64,000 bases of DNA from Xylocopa sonorina (lineage: Eukaryota; Arthropoda; Insecta; Hymenoptera; Apidae): NCBI RefSeq assembly GCF_050948175.1, contig NW_027490232.1, positions 434,001-498,000 of the forward strand. Reading direction: 5' to 3'. Below, piece after piece: positions 47,743 through 59,800 of this stretch. A program made the position numbers and the translations under genes. Under the pieces are notes generated by a model. The model saw nothing but the letters and a program-made list of their open reading frames with translations. It was not told where the DNA came from and ran no database searches. Position 1 is the first letter of the stretch. Each line of letters begins with the position of its first letter.

Positions 47743-48917
47743 AATAGAGTTCTTATGATTCCTAAAACGCGATATCGCATCTCATTTCTATGTTTCATGG
47801 TAAGATATAATACGATTTGCGAAGTGTTATGCATTCCTCGTCTACGATTCAAATGAATGTAAATGCGACACTTTCTTGCAAGGAAATAGTGTTTGCAGAT
47901 GTCTACGTATCGTAGCATTGGATTTCTGATGCTTCTTAAAACGAGATATTGCATCTCATATCTATGTTTCATGATAAGATATAATATACATTGCGAAGTG
48001 TTATGCATTCCTCGTCTACGATTCAAATGAATGAAAATGCGACACTTCCTTGCAGGGAATTAGCGTTTGCAGATGTCTACGTATCGTAGCAATGGAGTTC
48101 TTATGATTCTTAAAACGCGATATCGCATCTCATTTCTATGTTTCATGGTAAGATATAATATGATTTGCGAAGTGTTATGTATTCCTCGTCTACACTTCAA
48201 ATGAATGTAAATGCGACACTTCCTTGCAAGGAAATAGCGTTTGCAGATGTCTACGTATCGAAGCAATAGAGTTCTAAAGCTTCTTAAAACGCGATATCGC
48301 ATCTCATTTCTATGTTTCATGGTAAGATATAATATGATTTGCGAAGTGTTATGTAATCCTCGTCTACACTTCAAATGAATGTAAATGCGACACTTTCTTG
48401 CAAGGAAATAGCGTTTGCAGATGTCTGCGTATCGTAGCATTGGATTTCTAATGCTTCTTAAAACGCGATATCGCATCTCATTTCTATGTTTCATGGTAAG
48501 ATATAATATGATTTGCGAAGTGTTATGTATTCCTCGTCTACACATCAAATGAATGTAAATGCGACACTTTCTTGCAAGGAAATAGCGTTTGCAGATATCT
48601 ACGTATCGAAGCAATAGAGTTCAAATGCTTCTTAAAACGAGATATTGCATCTCATATCTATGTTTCATGATAAGATATAATATTCATTGCGAACTGTTAT
48701 GCATTCCTCGTCTACGATTCAAATGAATGCAAATGCGAAACTTCCTTGCAAGGAAATAGCGTTTGCAGATGTCTACGTATCGTAGCAATAGAGTTCTAAT
48801 GCTTCTTAAAACGCGATATCGCATCTCATTTCTATGTTTCATGGTAAGATATAATATGATTAGCGAAGTGTTATGTAATCCTCGTCTACACTTCAAATGA
48901 ATGTAAATGCGACACTT
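47743..48917. repeat. Satellite block duplicated at 50527-51701 (16 monomers apart)
   Basis: About 1.17 kb matches at an offset of 2,784 (16 x 174), with shared variants such as TAAAGCTTC near 48273/51057 and GATATCTACG near 48595/51379. Only a few substitutions are visible between the copies. Confidence 0.75.
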
Positions 48918-51900
48918 CCTTGCAAGGAAATAGCGTTTGCAAATGTCTACTTATCGTAGCATTAGTGTTCTAATGCTTCTTAGAACGCGATGTCGCATCT
49001 CATTTCTATGTTTCATGGTAAGATATAATATGATTTGCGAAGTGTCATGCATTCCTCGTCTACCATTCAGATGAATGTAAATGCGACACTTCCTTGCAAG
49101 GAAATAGCGTTTGCAGATGTCTACGTGTCGTAGCAATAGAGTTCTAATGCTACTTAAAACGCGATATCGCATCTCATTTCTATGTTTCATGGTAAGATAT
49201 AATATGACTTGCGGAGTGTTATGTACTCCTCGTCTACACTTCAAATGAATGTAAATGCGACACTTCCTTGCAAGGAAATAGCGTTTGCAAATGTCTACTT
49301 ATCGTAGCATTAGTGTTCTAATGCTTCTTAGAACGCGATGTCGCATCTCATTTCTATGTTTCATGGTAAGATATAATATGATTTGCGAAGTGTCATGCAT
49401 TCCTCGTCTACCATTCAGATGAATGTAAATGCGACACTTCCTTGCAAGGAAATAGCGTTTGCAGATGTCTACGTATCGTAGCAATAGAGTTCTTTTGATT
49501 CTTAAAACGCGATATCGCATCTCATTTCTATGTTTCATGGTAAGATATAATATGATTTGCGAAGTGTTATGTATTCCTCGTCTACACATCAAATGAATGT
49601 AAATGCGACACTTCCTAGCAAGGAAATAGCGTTTGCAGATGTCCACGTGTCGTAGCAATAGAGTTGTTGTGATTCTTAAAACGCGATATCGCATCTCATT
49701 TCTATGTTTCATGGTAAGATATAATATGATTTGCGAAGTGTTATGTATTCCTCGTCTACACTTCAAATGAATGTGAATGTGACACTTCCTCGCTAGGAAA
49801 TTGCGTTTGCAGATGTCTACGTATCGTAGCAATAGAGTTCAAATGCTTCTTAAAACGCGATATCGCATCTCATTTCTATGTTTCATAGTAAGATATAATA
49901 CGATTTGCGAAGTGTTATGTATTCCTCGTCTACACTTCAAATGAATGTAAATGCGACACTTCTTTGCAAGGAAATAGCGTTTGCAGATGTCTACGTATCG
50001 TAGCAATGGATTTCGGATGCTTCTTAAAACGCGATATCGCATCTCATTTCTATGTTTCATGGTAAGATATAATATGATTTGCGAAGTGTTATGCATTCCT
50101 CGCCTACGATTCAATTGAATGTAAATGCGACACTTCCTTGCAAGGAAATAGCGTTTGCAGATGTCTACGTATCGTAGCAATAGAGTTCTTATGATTCTTA
50201 TAAGGCGATATCGCATCTCATTTCTATGTTTCATGGTAAGGTATAATATGATTTGCGAAGTGTTATGTATCCGTCGTCTACACTTCAAATAAATGTAAAT
50301 GCGACACTTTCTTACAAGGAAATAGCGTTTGCAGATGTCTACGGATCGTAGCAATAGAGTTCTAATGCTTCTTAAAACGCGATATCGTATCTCATTTCTA
50401 TGTTTCATGGTAAGATATAATATGATTTGCGAAGTGTTATGTATTCCTCGTCTACACTTCAAATGAATGTAAATGCGACACTTCTTTGCAAGGAAATAGC
50501 GTTTGCAGATGTCTACGTATCGTTGCAATAGAGTTCTTATGATTCCTAAAACGCGATATCGCATCTCATTTCTATGTTTCATGGTAAGATATAATACGAT
50601 TTGCGAAGTGTTATGCATTCCTCGTCTACGATTCAAATGAATGTAAATGCGACACTTTCTTGCAAGGAAATAGTGTTTGCAGATGTCTACGTATCGTAGC
50701 ATTGGATTTCTGATGCTTCTTAAAACGAGATATTGCATCTCATATCTATGTTTCATGATAAGATATAATATACATTGCGAAGTGTTATGCATTCCTCGTC
50801 TACGATTCAAATGAATGAAAATGCGACACTTCCTTGCAGGGAATTAGCGTTTGCAGATGTCTACGTATCGTAGCAATAGAGTTCTTATGATTCTTAAAAC
50901 GCGATATCGCATCTCATTTCTATGTTTCATGGTAAGATATAATATGATTTGCGAAGTGTTATGTATTCCTCGTCTACACTTCAAATGAATGTAAATGCGA
51001 CACTTCCTTGCAAGGAAATAGCGTTTGCAGATGTCTACGTATCGAAGCAATAGAGTTCTAAAGCTTCTTAAAACGCGATATCGCATCTCATTTCTATGTT
51101 TCATGGTAAGATATAATATGATTTGCGAAGTGTTATGTAATCCTCGTCTACACTTCAAATGAATGTAAATGCGACACTTTCTTGCAAGGAAATAGCGTTT
51201 GCAGATGTCTGCGTATCGTAGCATTGGATTTCTAATGCTTCTTAAAACGCGATATCGCATCTCATTTCTATGGTTCATGGTAAGATATAATATGATTTGC
51301 GAAGTGTTATGTATTCCTCGTCTACACATCAAATGAATGTAAATGCGACACTTTCTTGCAAGGAAATAGCGTTTGCAGATATCTACGTATCGAAGCAATA
51401 GAGTTCAAATGCTTCTTAAAACGAGATATTGCATCTCATATCTATGTTTCATGATAAGATATAATATTCATTGCGAACTGTTATGCATTCCTCGTCTACG
51501 ATTCAAATGAATGCAAATGCGAAACTTCCTTGCAAGGAAATAGCGTTTGCAGATGTCTACGTATCGTAGCAATAGAGTTCTAATGCTTCTTAAAACGCGA
51601 TATCGCATCTCATTTCTATGTTTCATGGTAAGATATAATATGATTAGCGAAGTGTTATGTAATCCTCGTCTACACTTCAAATGAATGTAAATGCGACACT
51701 TTCTTGCAAGGAAATAGCGTTTGCAGATGTCTACGTATCGTAGCATTGGATTTCTGATGCTTCTTAAAACGAGATATTGCATCACATATCTATGTTTCAT
51801 GATAAGATATAATATACATTGCGAAGTGTTATGCATTCCTCGTCTACGATTCAAATGAATGAAAATGCGACACTTCCTTGCAGGGAAATAGCGTTTGCAG

Positions 51901-54900
51901 ATGTCTACGTGTCGTAGCAATAGAGTTCTAATGCTACTTAAAACGCGATATCGCATCTCATTTCTATGTTTCATGGTAAGATATAATATGATTTGCGGAG
52001 TGTTATGTACTCCTCGTCTACACTTCAAATGAATGTAAATGCGACACTTCCTTGCAAGGAAATAGCGTTTGCAAATGTCTACTTATCGTAGCATTAGTGT
52101 TCTAATGCTTCTTAGAACGCGATGTCGCATCTCATTTCTATGTTTCATGGTAAGATATAATATGATTTGCGAAGTGTCATGCATTCCTCGTCTACCATTC
52201 AGATGAATGTAAATGCGACACTTCCTTGCAAGGAAATAGCGTTTGCAGATGTCTACGTATCGTAGCAATAGAGTTCTTATGATTCTTAAAACGCGATATC
52301 GCATCTCATTTCTATGTTTCATGGTAAGATATAATATGATTTGCGAAGTGTTATGTATTCCTCGTCTACACATCAAATGAATGTAAATGCGACACTTCCT
52401 AGCAAGGAAATAGCGTTTGCAGATGTCCACGTGTCGTAGCAATAGAGTTGTTATGATTCTTAAAACGCGATATCGCATATCATTTCTATGTTTCATGGTA
52501 AGATATAATATGATTTGCGAAGTGTTATGTATTCCTCGTCTACACTTCAAATGAATGTGAATGTGACACTTCCTCGCTAGGAAATTGCGTTTGCAGATGT
52601 CTGCGTATCGTAGCAGTAGAGTTCTAATGCTTCGTAAAACGCGATATTGCATCTCATTTCTATGTTTCATGGTAAGATATAATATGATTTGCGAAGTGTT
52701 ATGTATTCCTCGTCTACACTTCAAATGAATGTAAATGCGACACTTCTTTGCAAGGAAATAGCGTTTGCAGATGTCTACGTATCGTTGCAATAGAGTTCTT
52801 ATGATTCTTAAAACGCGATATCGCATCTCATTTCTATGTTTCATGGTAAGATATAATATGATTTGCGGAGTGCTATGTATTCCTCGTCTACACTTCAAAT
52901 GAATGTAAATGCGACACTTCCTTGCAAGGAAATAGCGTTTGCAGATGTCTACGTATCGAAGCAATAGAGTTCAAATGCTTCTTAAAACGAGATATTGCAT
53001 CTCATATCTATGTTTCATGATAAGATATAATATTCATTGCGAAGTGTTATGCATTCCTCGTCTACGATTCAAATGAATGTAAATGCGACACTTCCTTGCA
53101 AGGAAATAGCGTTTGCAGATGTCTACGTATCGTAGCAATTGAGTTCAAATGCTTCTTAAAACGCGATATCGCATCTCATTTCTATGTTTCATGGTAAGAT
53201 ATAATACGATTTGCGAAGTGTTATGTATTCCTCGTCTACACTTCAAATGAATGTGAATGCGACACTTCCTCGCTAGGAAATAGCGTTTGCAGATGTCTAC
53301 GTATCGAAGCAGTAGAGTTCATATGCTTCTTAAAAGGAGATATTGCATCTCATATCTATGTTTCATGATAAGATATAATATTCATTGCGAAGTGTTATGC
53401 ATTCCTCGTTTTCGATTCAAATGAATGTAAATGCGACACTTCCTTGCAAGGAAATAGCGTTTGCAGATGTCTACGTATCGTAGCAATAGAGTTCAAATGC
53501 TTCTTAAAACGCGATATCGCATCTCATTTCTATGTTTCATGGTAAGATATAATACGATTTGCGAAGTGTTATGTATTCCTCGTCTACACTTCAAATGAAT
53601 GTAAATGCGACACTTCTTTGCAAGGAAATAGCGTTTGCAGATGTCTACGTATCGTAGCAATGGATTTCGGATGCTTCTTAAAACGCGATATCGCATCTCA
53701 TTTCTATGTTTCATGGTAAGATATAATATGATTTGCGAAGTGTTATGTATTCCTCGTCTACACTTCAAATGAATGTGAATGTGACACTTCCTCGCTAGGA
53801 AATTGCGTTTGCAGATGTCTACGTATCGTAGCAATAGAGTTCAAATGCTTCTTAAAACGCGATATCGCATCTCATTTCTATGTTTCATGGTAAGACATAA
53901 TACGATTTGCGAAGTGTTATGTATTCCTCGTCTACACTTCAAATGAATGTAAATGCGACACTTCTTTGCAAGGAAATAGCGTTTGCAGATGTCTACGTAT
54001 CGTAGCAATGGATTTCGGATGCTTCTTAAAACGCGATATCGCATCTCATTTCTATGTTTCATGGTAAGATATAATATGATTTGCGAAGTGTTATGCATTC
54101 CTCGCCTACGATTCAATTGAATGTAAATGCGACACTTCCTTGCAAGGAAATAGCGTTTGCAGATGTCTACGTATCGTAGCAATAGAGTTCTTATGATTCT
54201 TATAAGGCGATATCGCATCTCATTTCTATGTTTCATGGTAAGGTATAATATGATTTGCGAAGTGTTATGTATCCGTCGTCTACACTTCAAATAAATGTAA
54301 ATGCGACACTTTCTTACAAGGAAATAGCGTTTGCAGATGTCTACGGATCGTAGCAATAGAGTTCTAATGCTTCTTAAAACGCGATATCGTATCTCATTTC
54401 TATGTTTCATGGTAAGATATAATACGTTGTGCGAAGTGTTATGTATTCCTCGGCTACGCTTCAAATGAATGTAAATGCGACACTTCCTTGCTAGGAAATA
54501 GCGTCTGCAGATGTCTAGGTATCGTAGCAATAGAGTTCTAATGCTTCTTAAAATGCGATATCGCATCTCATTTCTATGTTTCATGGTAAGATGTAATATG
54601 ATTTGCGAAGTGTTATGTATTCCTCCTCTACACTTCAAATGAATGTAAATGCGACACTTCCTTGCAAGGAAATAGCGTTTGCAAATGTCTACCTATCGTA
54701 GCAATAGTGTACTAATGCTTCTTAAAACGCGATATCGCATCTCATTTCTATGTTTCACGGTAAGATATAATATGATTTGCGAACTGTTATGTATTCCTCG
54801 TCTACACTTCAAATGAATGTAAATGCGACACTTCCTTGCAAGGAAATAGCGTATGCAGATGTCTACGTATCGATGCAATAGAGTTCAAATGCTTCTTAAA

Positions 54901-55760
54901 ACGAGATATTGCATCTCATATCTATGTTTCATGATAAGATATAATATTCATTGCGATGTGTTATGCATTCCTCGTCTACACTTCAAATGAATATAAATGC
55001 GACACTTCCTTGCAAGGAAATAGCGTTTGCGGATGCCTACGTATCGAAGCAATAGAGTACAAATGCTTCTTAAAACGAGATATTGCATCTCATACCTATG
55101 TTTCATGGTAAGATGTAATATTCATTGCGAAGTGTTATGCATTCCTCGTCTACGATTCAAATGAATGTAAATGCGACACTGCCTTGCAAGGAGATAGCGT
55201 CTGCAGATGTCTAGGTATCGTAGCAAAAGAGTTCTAATTCTTCTTAACCCTTTTAGTGCCGGACGAAAAAGAGGTGCCTATGCGAGAATAACCGGCCGAA
55301 TTTCACAGTTTTACTAGGGTTTGGGAAAATACTCATAAAAACCAAACGGGAAAACGTATTTACATAATTCAAAAAGCAGTATACTAAGGATGAAACAGAG
55401 AACAAAACAATGACACTAGTTTTTCTTTACTCATTTAAAATTATATAAATAACAAAGGTAAAATCTCCATAAGAAAAAGTAAACGTTGAGTTCTCTCTTT
55501 CAAAACGTGTTTGCGCATACAAGGAGCCATCTTTTCATCATAATTCTATATAGACCAATTGTTATGAAGTATATATTTTGGATGTCAAATGTATTATATA
55601 ACAAAATAAACAATATTACATAACAAAAATAGAAGAAGAGATCGATTGCATAGTGCGGCGATAATCGGATTTTATCTGCTGCAAGACAAGCAGTTGGTAT
55701 AGGTACTACAACATTGCTGAAACAAAATTTTGAAAGAAGGATCTTAGCCTCGATGAAGTC

Positions 55761-56012
55761 GTGGCGTACGAACTCTCAGATAATTATCATAAATATTTCA
55801 AATTGGGGGCTAGAAGAGAGTCAGGCGTCGTGTGTCCACTTTATCGCTCCAGCGTAAACAGGTTCCCAGCAAACTCAGGTATAGAATGTGTAAAATGTCA
55901 GACCCAAATCGGTTTACAAATTCTTTGTCAACGAAATTTGATTATTTACAATCAAATTAGATCATTTATAAATTTATTAACAGATAAAGTTGTCTCGCAA
56001 TGCGAAGAATAA
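55761..56012 (+). pseudogene. Possible piggyBac transposase C-terminal remnant
   Basis: An 83-codon frame that begins with GTG, not ATG, and ends TAA at 56012, close to the right end where a piggyBac transposase would stop. It contains SGVVC...ECVKCQTQIGLQILCQRNLIIYN. The spacing of Cys, CxxC and Cys before a hydrophobic end recalls the C-terminal cysteine-rich domain of piggyBac transposases, though several cysteines of the usual pattern are missing. No DDD catalytic region is visible upstream. Probably a leftover of internal deletion, not an expressed protein. Confidence 0.4.
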
Positions 56013-56027
56013 CACGTTATTACACGC

Positions 56028-56087
56028 ACGACGATATATCGTCGTTGGAACTTCTGGCAAGTGTAGCAAACGACGATATATCGTCGT
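56028..56087. repeat. Paired 18-bp palindromes near piggyBac-like right end
   Basis: ACGACGATATATCGTCGT, a perfect palindrome, occurs at 56028-56045 and again at 56070-56087, 42 bp apart; the second copy abuts the terminal inverted repeat. No counterpart was seen at the left end. Subterminal repeats in this class often help bind transposase, but here that is inference. Confidence 0.7.
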
Positions 56088-56102
56088 CCGGCACTAAAAG
56101 GG

Positions 56103-58167
56103 TTAAAACGCGATATCGCATCTCATTTCTATGTTTCATGGTAAGATGTAATATGATTTGCGAAGTGTTATGTATTCCTCGTCTACACTTCAAATGAATG
56201 TAAATGCGACACTTCCTTGCAAGGAAATAGCGTTTGCGGATGTCTACGTATCGAAGCAATAGAGTTCAAGTGCTTCTTAAAACGAGATATTGCATCTCAT
56301 ACCTATGTTTCATGATAAGATATAATATTCAGTGCGAAGTGCTATGCATTCCTCGTCTACGATTCAAATGAATGTAAATGCGACACTTCCTTGCAAGGAA
56401 ATAGCGTTTGCAGATGTCTACGTATCGCAGCAATAGATTTCTAATGCTTCTTAAAGCGCGATATCGCATCTCATTTCTATGCTTCATGGTAAGATGTAAT
56501 ATTCATTGCGAAAAGTTATGCATTCCTCGTCTACGATTCAAATGAAAGTAAATGCGACACTTCCTTGCAAGGAAATAGCGATTGCAGATGTCTACGTATC
56601 GTAACAGTAGAGTTCTAATGCTTCTTAAAACGCGATATCGCATCTCATTTCTATGTTTCATGGTAAGATATAATATTCATTGCGAAGTGTTATGCATTCC
56701 TCGTCTACGATTCAAATGAATGTAAATGCGACACTTCCTCGCTAGGAAATAGCGTTTGCAAATGTCTACCTATCGTAGCAATAGAGTTCTAATGCTTCTT
56801 AAAACGAGATATTGCATCTCATATCTATGTTTCATGATAAGATATAATATTCATTGCGAAGTGTTATGCATTCCTCGTCTACGATTCAAATGAATGGAAA
56901 TGCAACACTTCCTTGCATGGAAATAGCGTTTGCAGATGTCTACGTATCGTAGCAATAGAGTTCTTATGATTCTTAAAACGCGATATCGCATCTCATTTCT
57001 ATGTTTCATGGTAAGATATAATATGATTTGCGTAGTGTTATGTATTCCTCGTCTACACTTCAAATGAATGTAAATGCGACACTTCCTTGCAAGGAAATAG
57101 CGTATGCAGATGTCTAGGTATCGTAGCAATAGAGTTCTAATGCTTCTTAAAACGCGATATCGCATCTCATTTCTATGTTTCATGGTAAGATATAATATGA
57201 TTTGCGGAGTGTTATGTATTCCTCGTCTACACTTCAAATGAATGCAAATGCGACACTTCCTTGCAAGGAAATAGCGTTTGCTAATGTCTACCTATCGTAG
57301 CAGTAGTGTTCTAATGCTTCTTAGAACGCGATATCGCATCTCATTTCTATGTTTCATGGTGAGATATAATATGATTTGCGAAGTGTTATGTATTCCTCGT
57401 CTACACTTCAAATGAATGTAAATGCGACACTTCCTTGCAAGAAAATAGCGTTTGCAGATGTCTACGTATCGAAGCAATAGAGTTCAAATGCTTCTTAAAA
57501 CGAGATATTGCATCTCATATCTATGTTTCATGATAAGATATAATATTCATTGCGAAGTGTTATGCATTCCTCGTCTACGATTCAAATGAATGTAAATGCG
57601 ACACTTCCTTGCAAGGAAATAGCGTTTGCAGATGTCTACGTATCATAGCAATAGAGTTCTTATGATTCTTAAAACGCGATATCGCATCTCATTTCTATGT
57701 TTCATAGTAAGATATAGTATGATTTGCGGAGTGCTATGTACTCCTCGTCTACACTTCAAATGAATGTAAATGCGACACTTCTTTGCAAGGAAATAGCGTT
57801 TGCAGATGTCTACCTATCGTAGCAGCAGTGTTCTAATGCTTCTTAGAACGCGATGTCGCATCTCATATCTATGTTTCATGATAAGATATAATATTCATTG
57901 CGAACTGTTATGCATTCCTCGTCTACGATTCAAATGAATGTAAATGCGACACTTCCTTGCAAGAAAATAGCGTTTGCAGATGTCTACGTATCGTAGCAAT
58001 AGAGTTCTAATGCTTCTTAAAACGCGATATCGCATCTCATTTCTGTTTTATGGTAAGATACAATATGATTTGCGAAGTGTTATGTATTCCTCGTCTACAC
58101 TTCAAATGAATGTGAATGCGACACTTCCTCGCTAGGAAATAGCGTTTGCAGATGTCTACGTATCGAA
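56103..58167. repeat. 174-bp satellite array, segment 4 (about 12 monomers)
   Basis: Same satellite, both classes. The last 575 bp (about 57593-58167) is a close copy of 42990-43564, sharing a 2-bp deletion (TCTGTTTTATGG) and CGTAGCAGCAGTG. It ends at monomer position 153, where the family B element begins. Confidence 0.96.
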
Positions 58168-58168
58168 T

Positions 58169-58498
58169 GTGACGTCAGGCGTAGCGCCTGCCACCCATCA
58201 GCCTCCTCACCGCCTCCAGCATCAACCCCTGCACGCAGGCAACCTGCCGTACACGCCTGCAGATACAGCAACCAGCAGCGTTCGTGCGCGCACGGGTGCA
58301 CGCGCTCGCACGCACGTAGGAACATCTCTTTCTCGCTCGCACCAACGAGCAACGCTGTCTCGCTCGCACCTACGAGCATCCCCGCCTCCCTCGCATCGAG
58401 GACTCCGTCCAGAGGGAAGAAGTCGCAGCCCGTCACCGGAATGGGGACTGTTCCAGTTTAGGGAACCAACATTGCCAGACCCTGTGTACTATTTTTAA
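58169..58498 (+). CDS. U3-embedded frame, family B (Pol-tail homologue)
   Basis: Open from the LTR edge to a stop at 58498, about 109 codons, beginning VTSGVAPAT with no ATG. Arg, Ser, His and Pro-rich (TLSRSHLRASPPPSHRG), with an aromatic end (EWGLFQF... PDPVYYF). The start matches the family A tail (VTSGVPPAT... PPH..QH.P...H.G). In the unseen 3' LTR it is expected to form the end of pol, as in family A; that is inference. Confidence 0.45.
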   Translation: MTSGVAPATHQPPHRLQHQPLHAGNLPYTPADTATSSVRARTGARARTHVGTSLSRSHQRATLSRSHLRASPPPSHRGLRPEGRSRSPSPEWGLFQFREPTLPDPVYYF

Positions 58499-59189
58499 CT
58501 CATATATTACATCTATGTACATGTATTATAATCCTAAATCTAAGTACTCATGACACATATTGTAACACACCACAACACACACGTAATTCTAAGTCCGTAG
58601 GTATATGATTATATATTAAGACGCGCCTGCGTCAACGACACGCGCAGCTAGCCCCACCACGAGCCGCGAGTCCCCACTCGCTGGACCACGCGCTCCCCAC
58701 TATGAGCGCCCGCGACCGAAGCGCCTCGCGAACCGAGGAGGTCCGAGACGCGACTCCAGAGAGTCAGTCTACTTCGAGATTCCAGTCCGAGGAGTCGAAT
58801 CCTCCAGTACCATTTCTTATACTCGAGCCATTAGCCGCCTCAATGTGGGGTCTAGGCTACGCGCTAGTATTTCTATTTCCTTAGTTCTAACTTAGAATAA
58901 TTTCAACTTTGTATAATTTTAACTTAGAATATATTCCATTTATTTTACTACATCTAGTTTTTGAGTTTAATACCATATCTACTAATTCCTATATCTACTA
59001 AATCAAATGCCACTTCTCGCGCTTAATACAAACAGTAACAACGAATTCTTCCACGTGTCTCTTCCATACAACTGGGTAGCTTCCCATCACCTCGAAGGAG
59101 TATAGAACTCAGCTTTGCAGAGTTGCGATAGAGCGGACCGCCGCTTATCCTTCCGAGCATTGTCTGTTAGTACAGAAAACTCTGGGTGA

Positions 59190-59576
59190 ATGGGGCGTGA
59201 TTCCGGTTCGCGAAGAACACGACGCGCGGGTAGGAAGAATTTCCTTCGCTCACTTGTGCGTGGATACTTGGGTAACGTATCCCGGATCCCCGTGTACCAG
59301 CAACCTGTCTCCGCACCTACTCAGCAGCATCTCTCCGAAGTCTCCAGCAACGCCGAGTCTCCTGTTTCCGCAGCCGAGGTTGCTGCGATATCTACAGTCT
59401 CCACCGAATCCGCTTCGCATCCGAGTCGCAGTTTCCCGCTTCGCTGGAAGCTCATTGAATTATCAACCTCAATCAACAGGCCAGCACCTACGTCGATACC
59501 AATCAACGATCCACGGCGAGAATTTTACCAACGTATCGAGAACGAAATCAGCAAAGGTAATATTTCCAACTCCTAA
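59190..59576 (+). CDS. LTR-embedded basic frame, family B
   Basis: ATG at 59190, 128 codons. The basic N-terminus (SGSRRTRRAGRKNFLRSLVR) and C-terminal RWKLI...IPINDPRREFYQRIE match the other two LTR insertions. A donor-like AAG|GTAATA lies at 59557. One base is missing just before it relative to the solo LTR, so the frame reads 6 codons past the donor and codon phase at the donor is 1 instead of 2. Either the phase is not critical or this copy has lost it. No known domain recognised. Confidence 0.5.
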   Translation: MGRDSGSRRTRRAGRKNFLRSLVRGYLGNVSRIPVYQQPVSAPTQQHLSEVSSNAESPVSAAEVAAISTVSTESASHPSRSFPLRWKLIELSTSINRPAPTSIPINDPRREFYQRIENEISKGNISNS

Positions 59577-59733
59577 TATCCGCGAATCGCGAGTGTTTTG
59601 TCCGTGTCGCGTTAGCTGAAATAGTCGAACCCGGTCGTAACGCGTTTCCGCGGACCGAATTTCGAACAAATAGGCTAGTGTCGTGAAGCCTCCGGATAAA
59701 CGAAAAGTTATTTCGCCGGACGTGACATAAAAT

Positions 59734-59751
59734 TGGTGACAGCGGTGGGAT
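59734..59751 (+). other. tRNA primer-binding site, family B
   Basis: TGGTGACAGCGGTGGGAT, identical to the family A site, 6 bases after the LTR. Identity while the flanking bases differ shows this 18-mer is the conserved unit. Confidence 0.7.
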
Positions 59752-59800
59752 AGTCGCGCATACTCTGCTGTAATTCGACTGATAGGGTACGCGAACAGCC

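Larger units (their letters stand above)
36213..55247. repeat. 174-bp satellite array, segment 3 (about 109 monomers)
   Basis: Same satellite, but here most monomers carry the perfect dyad TTCCTTGCAAGGAA in place of the TTCCTCGCTAGGAA form common in segment 2, so it is a distinct local subfamily. Small indels occur: a 3-bp loss near 41203, a 1-bp loss near 42903 and a 2-bp loss near 43441. From about 44.9 kb to 54.6 kb large blocks are copied at offsets of whole monomers. The segment ends at TTAA (55244-55247), the start of the next monomer, where the piggyBac-like element sits. Confidence 0.97.
55248..56102 (+). mobile_element. piggyBac-like non-autonomous DNA transposon
   Basis: An 855-bp insertion flanked by TTAA on both sides (55244-55247 and 56103-56106), with perfect 19-bp terminal inverted repeats CCCTTTTAGTGCCGGACGA (55248-55266 and 56084-56102). 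TTAA duplication and CCC-starting ends are the signature of piggyBac. Removing the element and one TTAA restores a normal monomer start (CTTC-TTAA-AACGC). It is too short for a full transposase (about 550-600 residues), so it would need one in trans. The interior is AT-rich; the right part holds a frame resembling the transposase C-terminal cysteine-rich region and two copies of an 18-bp palindrome. Confidence 0.9.
58168..59727 (+). repeat. 5' LTR of family B retrotransposon
   Basis: 1,560 bp, TGTGACGTC to GACGTGACA. It holds a CRE-like TGACGTCA (58170-58177) and hairpin CAGGCG-TAG-CGCCTG (58176-58190), the U3 frame to 58498, an AT-rich zone, a GC-rich zone (58620-58760), AT-rich sequence from 58870 to 59040 with no gene, the conserved GCGATAGAGCGGACCGCCGC (59125 on) and the basic LTR frame from 59190. 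Close to the solo LTR and more distant from family A. Confidence 0.92.
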
